From Tateyamaria sp. syn59 (GTDB taxonomy: Bacteria; Pseudomonadota; Alphaproteobacteria; Rhodobacterales; Rhodobacteraceae): a stretch of DNA of 59,686 nt. The stretch covers positions 1-59,686 of the forward strand of contig NZ_VCBA01000014.1 in NCBI RefSeq assembly GCF_007995245.1, written 5' to 3'. Within the stretch, counting starts at the first letter, position 1. Each line of letters starts with the position of its first letter. Shown piece by piece: positions 15,680-23,271 of this stretch. A program made the position numbers and the translations under genes. The notes under the pieces are model-generated. The model was not told where the DNA came from. It did no database searches and saw only the letters and a program-made list of their open reading frames with translations.

Positions 15680-16741
15680 GTGACGACAAGCAGGGATGAG
15701 GTGCTGGAGGTCCTGAAAGGGATCGAAGCACCGGGCGGTGACATCGTATCGACAGGTGTGATGCGCGCGCTGAACGTGGACGGCAGCACCGTGCGCTTCG
15801 TGATGGAGATCAACCCGGCGCAGGCCGCCGCCTATGAGGGTGTGAAGGCGCAGGCCGAGGCGGCTTTGGGTGCGCTGAACGGGATCGAGAGCGTCGCGAT
15901 TGTGCTGACCGGACATACGGAAAAGGCACCGCCGCCCGATCTGAAACCACAGCGCCCGGCCGAGCCAAAAGGGCCACAGAAAGTGCCGGGCATCGACCGC
16001 ATTCTGGCGGTCGCCTCGGGCAAGGGCGGCGTGGGTAAATCCACCGTGTCCGCCAACCTCGCTTGCGCACTGGCTCAACAGGGGCGGCGCGTGGGTCTGT
16101 TGGATGCGGATGTATACGGGCCGTCCCAGCCGCGCATGCTGGGTGTCTCGGGACGCCCCGCATCGCCCGACGGGAAAACCATCCTGCCGATGCGCAACCA
16201 CGGCGTCACGATGATGTCCATAGGCCTGATGATGAACGACGATCAGGCGGTCGTGTGGCGTGGCCCGATGCTGATGGGCGCGCTGCAGCAGATGATGTCT
16301 CAGGTGCAGTGGGGTGCGCTGGATGTGCTGATCGTCGACCTGCCGCCGGGCACCGGTGACGTGCAGATGACGCTCGCGCAAAAATTCGCGGTGGATGGGG
16401 CCGTAATCGTCTCTACACCGCAAGATGTGGCCCTTATCGACGCGCGCAAAGGCGTCGATATGTTCCAACAACTGCACGTGCCCATCGTCGGTATGATCGA
16501 GAATATGAGCACGCATATCTGCTCGAACTGCGGGCATGAGGAACACGTGTTCGGCCATGGAGGTGTCAAAGCGGAAGCCGAGAAGCTGGGCGTGCCCCTG
16601 CTGGCCGAAGTGCCCTTGCACCTGCAGATCCGCCTTGCCGCCGATGGCGGTGCGCCAATCACCGTCAGCCAGCCCGACAGCGCGCAGGCGCGCGCGTTTC
16701 AGGAGGTCGCCGCCGACCTGGTCAAGAAGGGGGCCGCATGA
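15680..16741 (+). CDS. apbC: Mrp/ApbC-family iron-sulfur carrier ATPase
   Basis: A 353-residue P-loop ATPase. An N-terminal MIP18-like domain (residues 1-85, LEVLKGIEAPGGDIVSTGVM) is followed by the deviant Walker A GKGGVGKST near 114-122, DADVYGPSQPRMLG, and the cluster-binding CSNCG near 279. Such proteins bind and transfer a [4Fe-4S] cluster to client enzymes. The GTG at 15680 is 3 bp after DUF6494. The neighbours suggest that it serves formate dehydrogenase rather than being the housekeeping copy. Its stop overlaps the next start (ATGA). Confidence 0.92.
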   Translation: MTTSRDEVLEVLKGIEAPGGDIVSTGVMRALNVDGSTVRFVMEINPAQAAAYEGVKAQAEAALGALNGIESVAIVLTGHTEKAPPPDLKPQRPAEPKGPQKVPGIDRILAVASGKGGVGKSTVSANLACALAQQGRRVGLLDADVYGPSQPRMLGVSGRPASPDGKTILPMRNHGVTMMSIGLMMNDDQAVVWRGPMLMGALQQMMSQVQWGALDVLIVDLPPGTGDVQMTLAQKFAVDGAVIVSTPQDVALIDARKGVDMFQQLHVPIVGMIENMSTHICSNCGHEEHVFGHGGVKAEAEKLGVPLLAEVPLHLQIRLAADGGAPITVSQPDSAQARAFQEVAADLVKKGAA

Positions 16742-17445
16742 GCGAGGCAGCCGTCACCTTCCCCCCGCTGATGTGGGGCGAGGAAGCCCCGAACAGTGCG
16801 TTTGACCACGCCGTCATGCGCGCGACGCTGGGCTGTGACGCGGGTCTGATCGCTTACAAATTGGGTGCAGCAGAGATGGAGGCGGCGCTTGTCTTCGCCC
16901 CCGAAGTGCCGTTGGCCAAGGCGATGACCATGCTACCGCTCTGCGGTGTGGGCTTTCAAAACGCGCTTGGCGCACTGGCCCCGCCCGAGGTCGCCGTGCA
17001 TCTCGACTGGTGGGGCGGCATTCGCGTGAACGGCGCGCGCTGCGGTGGGTTCAGGGCGATGGCGTCGGGGGCCGATAGCGATGCTGTACCGGACTGGCTG
17101 GTCATCGGCTTCACACTGCCGCTGATCCCCGCCTCTGAAGACATGGGGCACACGCCGGATGAAACCGCGCTTTTCGCCGAAGGCTGCGCCGAGGTTGATC
17201 CCCCTACCCTGCTGGAAGCTTGGGCGCGACATACGCTGAACTGGTTGAACCGTTGGGAAGATGAAGGCTCCGCGCCGTTGCATTCCGAATGGCGTGGGTT
17301 GGCGCACGGGATCGGTGAAGATGTGAAAAACCAGTCTCTAACCGGCACATTCCTGGGTGTGGATGAGGATTTCGGAATGCTTCTGCGCGACGACACCACC
17401 ACCCACCTGATCCCGCTGACCAAAGTGCTGGAGGCACAGACATGA
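16738..17445 (+). CDS. DUF4444 protein, degenerate biotin/lipoate ligase-like
   Basis: A 235-residue protein related to the biotin/lipoate protein ligase family, with a C-terminal DUF4444 domain (LTGTFLGVDEDFGMLLRDD resembles the ligase C-terminal domain). The ligase strand normally reading KWPND.LVNG..GG reads LDWWGGIRVNGARCGG here. The catalytic lysine and WPND are therefore gone, and no GRGRxG motif is present. It is unlikely to ligate biotin or lipoate and may have become a binding or assembly factor. It overlaps both neighbours by 4 bp (ATGA) in the DUF6494/Mrp operon. Confidence 0.78.
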   Translation: MSEAAVTFPPLMWGEEAPNSAFDHAVMRATLGCDAGLIAYKLGAAEMEAALVFAPEVPLAKAMTMLPLCGVGFQNALGALAPPEVAVHLDWWGGIRVNGARCGGFRAMASGADSDAVPDWLVIGFTLPLIPASEDMGHTPDETALFAEGCAEVDPPTLLEAWARHTLNWLNRWEDEGSAPLHSEWRGLAHGIGEDVKNQSLTGTFLGVDEDFGMLLRDDTTTHLIPLTKVLEAQT

Positions 17446-17939
17446 AACTCGCCCGCGCGATCCACTTTGACGAAAGCGACATGAACGTCTTTGCCTCTCC
17501 TGCCCGCACGGGCGAGTGGTGCATTTCCGGCGGATTCGAGTTTTCAAACTGGGGCGAAGGCGACCTGACGGGTAAGGCGCGCCAAGCCTTTGCCAACGGC
17601 TGGTTCGGGTTGGAGACCGGTGGGCGTGTGACCTTTGTCGCGGTCACACAAATGGAACAGGCCGAGTTGGAGACGCTGACCGACTTGCTGGCGCAGCACT
17701 TCGTCACTTACTACGGCGCGCCCTCAGTCGAGGCTGCACGCCCTGTTGCGACCGAGGAACTGTCGCAAATGATCGAGCTATGCGAAGACCACGATCCCAA
17801 TACGTTGCTGACCGTGGCGCGCGAATTGACTGAGGCCGGCGTACGCGAAGCCTACCGCACGATCCAGCCGCAGGATGCGGGCCTGGACCAGTTCGCGGTC
17901 CACGGGGATACAGGCGATCATGGCGGCCACAGCCACTGA
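17442..17939 (+). CDS. DUF6505 protein
   Basis: A 165-residue cytoplasmic protein, MKLARAIHFDESDMNVFASP, with AFANGWFGLETGGRVTFVAV and a histidine-rich tail ending GDHGGHSH that could bind metal. It matches the DUF6505 family seen after DUF4444 in Rhodobacterales. The function is unknown. It is the last gene of the operon and is followed by a strong hairpin with a T-run. Confidence 0.82.
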   Translation: MKLARAIHFDESDMNVFASPARTGEWCISGGFEFSNWGEGDLTGKARQAFANGWFGLETGGRVTFVAVTQMEQAELETLTDLLAQHFVTYYGAPSVEAARPVATEELSQMIELCEDHDPNTLLTVARELTEAGVREAYRTIQPQDAGLDQFAVHGDTGDHGGHSH

Positions 17940-17974
17940 GATGGTTTTGAATTCGCTGGACCAATCCGACTGAT

Positions 17975-18010
17975 GCGGGGGCGCTGCCCCCGCGCCCCCG
18001 ACATATTTTT
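17975..18010 (+). terminator. Intrinsic terminator after the DUF6494-DUF6505 operon
   Basis: The stem GCGGGGGC/GCCCCCGC (17975-17993) is followed by CGCCCCCG and a T-run (18006-18010). It ends the plus-strand operon and lies between convergent operons. It has the same build as the element at 52970. Confidence 0.75.
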
Positions 18011-18032
18011 AAAGAGAAGAAGCCAAAACCGT

Positions 18033-18848
18033 CTAGTTAGAGACAGGTTGTGCGTTGAAGACGAACAGGGTCTCGCCGTTGATCCTGTATCCGTCGATCA
18101 GCGCCTTCGCCCGGTCCGAGGTCAGCCAGTCCTCCAGCTTCATCACCAGCTCGGATTTGACATGTGGGTGGCGTTCCGGGTTCACGGGGAGATAGGCGTA
18201 TTGATTGAACAGCACCGGATCGCCTGCAAAGAGCAGCGCCAATTCGCCCTTGTTCCCGAAATTCAGCCAGCTTGCGCGGTCCGACAGGATGTAGGCGTTG
18301 AGGCCCGACGCCGTGTTCAGGGCTGCCCCCATCCCGGCGCCCACGGCGCGGTACCATTCGCCGAACGTGTCGGCGGCCAGGTCCGCATCGGTCCATAGAC
18401 TCAGCTCTTTCTTGTGCGTCCCGCTGTCGTCACCACGGCTGACGAAAGCCGCATTGGACGCCGCAATTTGCTGGAGCGCCTCAGCAGCCGTTTCCGCGCT
18501 CGCGATGTCGGCAGGGTCTTCGGACGGGCCGACAAAGACGAAATCGTTATACATGATCTCGCGCCGGTGCGTACCGAACCCGTCGGCGACAAAGGCCTCT
18601 TCGGCCATGCGGGAATGCACGAGGATCGCGTCGACATCACCCGCCTCCCCCAGCTTGAGCGCCTGGCCTGTGCCGACCACAAGCAATTGCACCTCAAGGT
18701 CCAGATCATTTGCGATTTCGGGCAGCAGCACATCGGCGAGACCGGAGTTATGGAACGACGTGGTGACCGCCATGCGCATCTGGTCCGCGGCCTGGGCCAC
18801 GCTGGCTGCCATCAGAGCCAAGAAGGCGAAGAACACTCTCTGTTTCAT
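18033..18848 (-). CDS. tupA: Tungstate-binding periplasmic protein TupA
   Basis: A 271-residue secreted binding protein (signal MKQRVFFAFLALMAASVAQA). It has the TupA signature: TTSFHNSGLADVLLPEI near residue 28, VVGTGQALKLGEAGDVDAI near 57 (including the TTS and VGTG oxyanion contacts), MYNDFVFVGPSEDPADI near 100, and SRGDDSGTHKKE near 138. It delivers tungstate to TupBC. It is last in tupB-tupC-tupA and overlaps tupC by 4 bp. The likely use is the formate dehydrogenase on the same plasmid. Confidence 0.93.
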   Translation of the reverse strand: MKQRVFFAFLALMAASVAQAADQMRMAVTTSFHNSGLADVLLPEIANDLDLEVQLLVVGTGQALKLGEAGDVDAILVHSRMAEEAFVADGFGTHRREIMYNDFVFVGPSEDPADIASAETAAEALQQIAASNAAFVSRGDDSGTHKKELSLWTDADLAADTFGEWYRAVGAGMGAALNTASGLNAYILSDRASWLNFGNKGELALLFAGDPVLFNQYAYLPVNPERHPHVKSELVMKLEDWLTSDRAKALIDGYRINGETLFVFNAQPVSN

Positions 18849-19561
18849 TCCACGATGTCTCCTTGCAGAAAGGCCCGTGCTTCGGGCGTTTGGGGGGCGT
18901 CAAAGAATTGTGGCGCGGCGCCGGTTTCGTGCACCTTACCACCGAGCATGAAAACTACCTCGTCCGCGATCCGGCGTGCTTGACCCATGTCATGGGTCGA
19001 CAGGATCAAACGTGTTCCATCCGCCTTGGCCTGCAGCAGAATCGCTTCGATTTCGCGCATGGCGCGCCCGTCGAGCGAGGCGGTCGGCTCGTCCAGGAAC
19101 ACGAGCGTGGGGTCGGTGATGAGGGCGCGTGCGATGGCCAGCTTTTGCTGTTCGCCACCCGACAGGACCATCGCGCGGCGCTGCAGATGCGGCTCTAATC
19201 CGACCTTTTCGGACCAGTCCCGCGCCGCCGCGCGCGCCGTTTTCCGCGCGACACCACGCAGCTGCAGCGGGTAGGCCAAGTTCTCTTCCACCGTACGCCG
19301 CAGCACGACCGGTTGCTGAAACACAAAGGCCTGATGATGACGCGCCGTGTCCGTGTCACAGGTCCACTTTACGGTCCCGCCGGTCAGCCGCGCTGTGCCG
19401 TGCATCAGGCGCAAAAGCGTCGTCTTGCCGGACCCGTTGGGGCCCATGACGACGCACAGCCCCTGCCCGTCCAGCGACAGATCAATCGGCCCGACGAGCC
19501 GCTTTCCGCGCCGAGACGTCTCCGCCCCTTTCAGCGTCAATGGAAAGAGGTCGCTTACCAT
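18845..19561 (-). CDS. tupC: Tungstate ABC transporter ATPase TupC
   Basis: A 238-residue ABC ATPase with Walker A GPNGSGKT near residue 39 and Q-loop FVFQQPVVLRRTVEENLAYP. The signature reads LSGGEQQKLAIARAL, the Walker B LVFLDEPTASLDG, and the H-loop STHDMG. It powers tungstate uptake with TupB and TupA. It overlaps tupB by 7 bp and tupA by 4 bp, so the three are co-translated. Confidence 0.93.
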   Translation of the reverse strand: MVSDLFPLTLKGAETSRRGKRLVGPIDLSLDGQGLCVVMGPNGSGKTTLLRLMHGTARLTGGTVKWTCDTDTARHHQAFVFQQPVVLRRTVEENLAYPLQLRGVARKTARAAARDWSEKVGLEPHLQRRAMVLSGGEQQKLAIARALITDPTLVFLDEPTASLDGRAMREIEAILLQAKADGTRLILSTHDMGQARRIADEVVFMLGGKVHETGAAPQFFDAPQTPEARAFLQGDIVE

Positions 19562-20274
19562 CGACTGTCCCTTTCCGTCTGGCCGACCCAGTGGATCAAC
19601 AGGTTTACCCCGAGCGCCAGAGCGATGAGGACAAAGCCCAGGGCCAATGCCAGTGCAAACTCGCCCTTACCTGTCTCAAGCGCGATGGCAGTGGTCAGCA
19701 CGCGCGTGGCGTTATCGATGTTCCCGCCGACGATCATGATGGCACCGACCTCTCCGATGCCCCGTCCAAAGCCCGCCAATGCGGCCGTCAGGAGCGCCCG
19801 GCGTGCGTCCCAGAGCAGCGTGCGCACCTTTTGCATCTGCGTGACGTTCAGGGAGATTAGGAGATCGTGATATTCGGCCCACAACTCGCGCAGAGACTGA
19901 TGCGCGATGGAGGCGATGAGCGGGACGATAATGATCACCTGCGCGATGATCATGGCCGTCGGTGTGAACAGCAGGCCAAGCGCGCCAAACGGGCCGGAAC
20001 GCGACAGAAAGATGTAAACAATCAACCCTACGACGACCGGCGGCAGGCCCATCAAGGCGTTAAGAACAGCAATGGTTGCGCGCCGCCACCGGAAGCGACG
20101 TACAGCGAGCAACGCGGCCAAGGGCAACGCGATCAGGCAGGCGATCACAAGAGCCGTCAGCGTCACGCGCAGCGAGCGCAACGCGATGTCCGCCAGTTCG
20201 GCATCGAACGTGACGATCAGCCAGAATGCGTGGCGCAGACCCTCCCACAGATCGACGATGGCCGATCCTCCCAT
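19555..20274 (-). CDS. tupB: Tungstate ABC transporter permease TupB
   Basis: A 239-residue inner-membrane permease with about five helices, starting GLRHAFWLIVTFDAELADIA. The ABC-coupling segment ARRALLTAALAGFGRGIGEVGAIMIVGG (near residue 162) fits the EAA loop of TupB/ModB-type permeases. It is the first gene of tupBCA. The ATG at 20274 lacks a clear ribosome-binding site, so the true start may be slightly downstream. The palindrome-rich gap upstream also belongs to the partition region. Confidence 0.9.
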   Translation of the reverse strand: MGGSAIVDLWEGLRHAFWLIVTFDAELADIALRSLRVTLTALVIACLIALPLAALLAVRRFRWRRATIAVLNALMGLPPVVVGLIVYIFLSRSGPFGALGLLFTPTAMIIAQVIIIVPLIASIAHQSLRELWAEYHDLLISLNVTQMQKVRTLLWDARRALLTAALAGFGRGIGEVGAIMIVGGNIDNATRVLTTAIALETGKGEFALALALGFVLIALALGVNLLIHWVGQTERDSRW

Positions 20275-20332
20275 TGCTTTATTTTGCCTGAAATTGAACG
20301 GTTTTTCGGGGGGATACCACCCCTGTTCTGCC

Positions 20333-20359
20333 GACCCGCCAGCTTGTCGCTGGCGGGTC
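20333..20359. other. Perfect 11-bp hairpin between tupB and parB
   Basis: GACCCGCCAGC (20333-20343) pairs with GCTGGCGGGTC (20349-20359) around a 5-base loop. No T-run follows on either strand. It may end or slow transcription leaving parB, or separate parS from tup transcription. Confidence 0.6.
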
Positions 20360-20400
20360 GCATGGCTCTATTCGGTGTGGTCAGATTGTCCGCGTAACAA

Positions 20401-20456
20401 AAATTGCCCACGGGCAATGTTCGGGTGCGGGATCAGAAATTGCCCATGGGCAATTT
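20401..20456. repeat. Candidate parS partition site: two 20-bp palindromes
   Basis: Just downstream of parB lie two copies of the same palindrome. The perfect one is AAATTGCCCATGGGCAATTT at 20437-20456. A near-copy, AAATTGCCCACGGGCAATGT, lies at 20401-20420, 36 bp away start to start. The core TTNNCNNNNGNNAA resembles the parS pattern of alphaproteobacterial partition systems. The position next to parB and the duplication suggest ParB binding. An alternative is the tupB operator, because tupB starts 127 bp further on. Confidence 0.6.
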
Positions 20457-20462
20457 TCCAAT

Positions 20463-21452
20463 TCAGCCGTCAAATTCGGTTTTCAAATAGGCGGAAAACG
20501 CCCCTTCCAGTTGAGCGCGACTTAGATCCGCATCGAACTCCACATGGATTTTACGCCCCTTGCGCGACACCTCGATCCCGCGATCATGCGTGCTGCGGCG
20601 GTAGACCTTTCCAGTTGGTTCAGGCTTTGGCATCGCGGGCCGTCCAGCGCGCGTCAGGCGGCGCATCACTGTCGCTGCATCCACGAACGACCCTCGACCA
20701 GAGCGCGCTTGCGCTTGTTCGCGCCCGATGGCGCCAGCCTCTTCCAACACGACACGGGAGGTATCTGGTTGGGACAAAAGCGGCTTCAGCTCGCGCGCAT
20801 TGCGCTCGCGGATTTCGCGGATGTTCGGAAACGCCTCGACAATAGCCTGCGGTAGCTTTGCCAGTTGCAGATAGCGGGACAGCCAGGGCTGGCTCACCTC
20901 CAACCGCTCCGCCATCGCCTTTTGCTTGCCGCCGTAGTAGCGCGCAACTGCGTCCGCATAGTCCAAGGCGCGTTCATAATCCGAGATATCCTCACGGTCG
21001 CGGTTTTCGATGTCCGCCAGCCGGAACGCTTCTTCGTCGGACAGTTGCCGCGCCTCAACCAGATATTTGTACTGCGTGTAGTTGTTGTTGCGCAGCCAGG
21101 ATACGGCGAAGTGGCGACGGGCGCCGCAGATCACTTCGAAGTCATACTCCTCGTCATCGACAGGCCGCACGATAGCCGGGAATTCCTGCTGACCCTGAGA
21201 CCGGATACCGTCGATCAGGTCACGGCAATTGTCTTCGGTCAGCAGTGCGTAATCGCGGTTGTGGCGCGCCCACATGCGACAGCGGGCCGGATCGACCCAG
21301 CGCAATGTCTTTTCCTCAACCTCGCCAGCCAGCCGATCGCTGATCGCGGTCGTCCGCTTTAGAAAGCGTGCCCCGGCGCGGTCAGACGCATCGGGAACGC
21401 CTTCCAAATCGCTCAGGACATCGTCAAAGATTGCATCGTGCTTGCGGGTCAT
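20463..21452 (-). CDS. parB: Plasmid partition protein ParB
   Basis: A 329-residue centromere-binding protein. The ParB/Spo0J core has the CTP-binding region RSQGQQEFPAIVRPV and EVICGARRHFAVSWLR near residues 91-120. The helix-turn-helix lies around AMAERLEVSQPWLSRYLQLAKLP near 180. The C-terminal dimerisation part contains GRKIHVEFDADLSRAQLEGAF. It overlaps parA by 4 bp. It should load onto the palindromes at 20401-20456 and move the plasmid through the ParA gradient. Confidence 0.93.
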   Translation of the reverse strand: MTRKHDAIFDDVLSDLEGVPDASDRAGARFLKRTTAISDRLAGEVEEKTLRWVDPARCRMWARHNRDYALLTEDNCRDLIDGIRSQGQQEFPAIVRPVDDEEYDFEVICGARRHFAVSWLRNNNYTQYKYLVEARQLSDEEAFRLADIENRDREDISDYERALDYADAVARYYGGKQKAMAERLEVSQPWLSRYLQLAKLPQAIVEAFPNIREIRERNARELKPLLSQPDTSRVVLEEAGAIGREQAQARSGRGSFVDAATVMRRLTRAGRPAMPKPEPTGKVYRRSTHDRGIEVSRKGRKIHVEFDADLSRAQLEGAFSAYLKTEFDG

Positions 21453-22651
21453 AGCAGTCCCTCCTTGCGCAATTGCGCGTGATGGCTTGGCCAGGTCTTG
21501 CGGATCAACACCTCGATCTCGCGACAGACGGCATCCAGGTAGGCGCGGCAGCGTTTGTGCGTCTCGGTCCGGGTGGCCGGGCCGGTCAGCTCGTAGACGG
21601 TGGACAGGTTCGCCGCGGCATTGTCGATCTCGGCGCTGTCCTTGAGCACCGATTGCAACATGTCCATGGGGAAGACCGCGTCCATCATCCGTTTGATCGC
21701 CATATGCGCCGATTTCGAGTCGTTCATCTTGGTTGCGAGGATCTTAACAAAGGCATAATCGCGCGTACCCCCGTGGCGGGCGAGTTCGTTGAGCGTGGCG
21801 CCCAGCATTTTGAGGAAATGCGCGGTGGAGCCGAAGTCGATGTTGTTCGGCGGGGCAGGGATGACCAAGGCATCTGCCGCGCGCAGCACAGAGAGCGACA
21901 GCATCCCAAGGGCAGGGGGCGGGTCGAGCAGGATGACGTCGAAGCGGTCCTTGATCGTCTCTAATCCGTTGCGCAGGCGGTCCAAAACGAAGACCTGCTC
22001 CCGCGCCATGCGGGCGGCGAATTCGTACTCGGCGTCATAGAGCCCAAGGTTCGCGGGGATCAGCGCGATGTTTGGCCAGTAGGTGGCGCGCAGAGCGTAG
22101 GACAGGTCTTGCGGCCCGCCGTGGCGGAAGAAGGGGTAGAGCGTGTCCTCCTCTTCATCGACATCCACGTCGGGGTTGAGGCCGAAGACGGAGGTTGTGC
22201 TGGCCTGACTGTCACAATCCACGACACAAACGCGGTAGCCTTGCAACGCGAGGTGTTGGGCGAAGTGGCAGACCATCGTGGACTTGCCGACACCGCCTTT
22301 GAAGTTCTGTATGGCAAGAACCATCGCCGGATCGCTGTCGGCGCGTTGGGGCAGGGTGCCGAACACCTGTCGCATGCGGTTGACGTCGGCAAGGCTGTAG
22401 CCCGTGCGTCGTCCAGTGGTTGGATCCTTCTCTGGCATCGGCAGCCGACCATCCGCTTCGGCGTCGCGGATCAGTTTGTCGCTGCGTCCGACCATATCCG
22501 CAGCGCGCTTGACGTTGAACCGCAGGTCGAGCGACTTTTGTGCGCCGGGGGCATACAGCCTGTCGCGCAGCCGGTCGATAACCGTGGACGCGCGGGTGGC
22601 GAGTTTGTCCAACTCCTCGAGGGAGACGGGGGGTAGGGCGGACTGCTCCAT
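21449..22651 (-). CDS. parA: Plasmid partition ATPase ParA
   Basis: A 400-residue ParA of the long plasmid type. The N-terminal MerR-like DNA-binding part (ADMVGRSDKLIRDAEADGRL) near residue 50 allows autoregulation. The ATPase core has a deviant Walker A, FKGGVGKST near residue 115, plus VVDCDSQASTTSVFG and DVILLDPPPALGM. It segregates the plasmid with ParB. The start at 22651 is followed upstream by an 8-bp inverted repeat that overlaps the ribosome-binding site, a likely self-repression site. Confidence 0.94.
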   Translation of the reverse strand: MEQSALPPVSLEELDKLATRASTVIDRLRDRLYAPGAQKSLDLRFNVKRAADMVGRSDKLIRDAEADGRLPMPEKDPTTGRRTGYSLADVNRMRQVFGTLPQRADSDPAMVLAIQNFKGGVGKSTMVCHFAQHLALQGYRVCVVDCDSQASTTSVFGLNPDVDVDEEEDTLYPFFRHGGPQDLSYALRATYWPNIALIPANLGLYDAEYEFAARMAREQVFVLDRLRNGLETIKDRFDVILLDPPPALGMLSLSVLRAADALVIPAPPNNIDFGSTAHFLKMLGATLNELARHGGTRDYAFVKILATKMNDSKSAHMAIKRMMDAVFPMDMLQSVLKDSAEIDNAAANLSTVYELTGPATRTETHKRCRAYLDAVCREIEVLIRKTWPSHHAQLRKEGLL

Positions 22652-22682
22652 TTCGGACCTCTTCAGGGGGTGTTGGTCCGAA
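22652..22682 (-). promoter_or_regulatory. parAB leader operator
   Basis: A perfect inverted repeat, TTCGGACC (22652-22659) and GGTCCGAA (22675-22682), abuts the parA start codon and encloses its AGAGG ribosome-binding site. It could be the binding site of the ParA N-terminal domain, or an RNA hairpin that hides the ribosome-binding site. The role is inferred. Confidence 0.6.
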
Positions 22683-23271
22683 TCATGACGGGTGCGGGCG
22701 ATTGCCTCAAGTGCAAACTTTTAGGGAAGGGTTCGAAAAAAGCGGAAATCTGCGGGAGGGGCGCAAATGGTCAGAAGCTGCGCCCCGATGCTTCGATGTA
22801 TGGAAGTATTAGACTGTTTTTAGCCGAGCCTAACCCAGATGTGTGCGTTCGGAGTAGCATCCCAGACGGTTGCCCCGAAATTACCTGGAAATCTAAATCT
22901 AAAAACACGCTCTATTCAGGATTCTTAGAGTTCTATGTTCAGGTTGCGCAAATCCCTGTGTTTCAAAGCCCAAACGGCTCTACCGCTTACGTTCCGGGGC
23001 GGTTTGGCTTACGTTCCGGGACGGCAATTCCTACGTCTCGGGGCGCTTACTCTTACGTTTCGGGTGAGCCTTAATCCTTACGTATTGGGTTTGTCCGTGC
23101 TCCGACTCAGGCCTTTGATTTTCTGGTGTATTTCGAATCACTTCCCCGAAGCCTCGAATCCGCACAGTTCGCTTAACCTTACAAATTGGGTGCCCCGCTT
23201 TTTGTGGACGCCTCTCGGCAACGCCGTTATTCTTACGCCACACTGCCCGTCAGAGGTAAGAGAAGAGCAGC
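22683..23271. other. Replication origin region (oriV) with iterons
   Basis: This stretch between divergent parA and rep holds no credible gene. It has an A/T-rich segment around 22885-22935, a candidate unwinding element. Direct repeats with consensus CTTACGTTCCGGG follow, typical binding sites for a Rep_3 initiator. A promoter for rep must lie in the last part, where further copies (23178-23190 and a partial one at 23232) could serve autoregulation. Confidence 0.75.
22986..23190 (+). repeat. Iterons of the plasmid origin
   Basis: Four copies recur at exactly 22-bp intervals: 22986-22998 (CTTACGTTCCGGG), 23008-23020 (identical), 23030-23042 (CCTACGTCTCGGG) and 23052-23064 (CTTACGTTTCGGG). 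A fifth, diverged copy lies at 23077-23089 (CTTACGTATTGGG) and a sixth at 23178-23190 (CTTACAAATTGGG). A spacing of 22 bp, two helical turns, is the classic iteron arrangement for cooperative initiator binding and copy control. Confidence 0.85.

Noticed and set aside
18033..20274. Molybdate (Mod) rather than tungstate transporter
   Set aside because: TTSFHNSGL, VGTGQALKLGEAGD and MYNDFVFVGP are TupA signatures; ModA motifs are not seen.
22670..23074. A 134-codon plus-strand reading frame across the iterons
   Set aside because: It spans the origin repeats, has no recognisable protein features, and its composition follows the repeats.
22986..23190. Iterons read as a CRISPR array
   Set aside because: Units of 22 bp with 13-bp repeats and 9-bp gaps next to a replication initiator are iterons; there are no cas genes.
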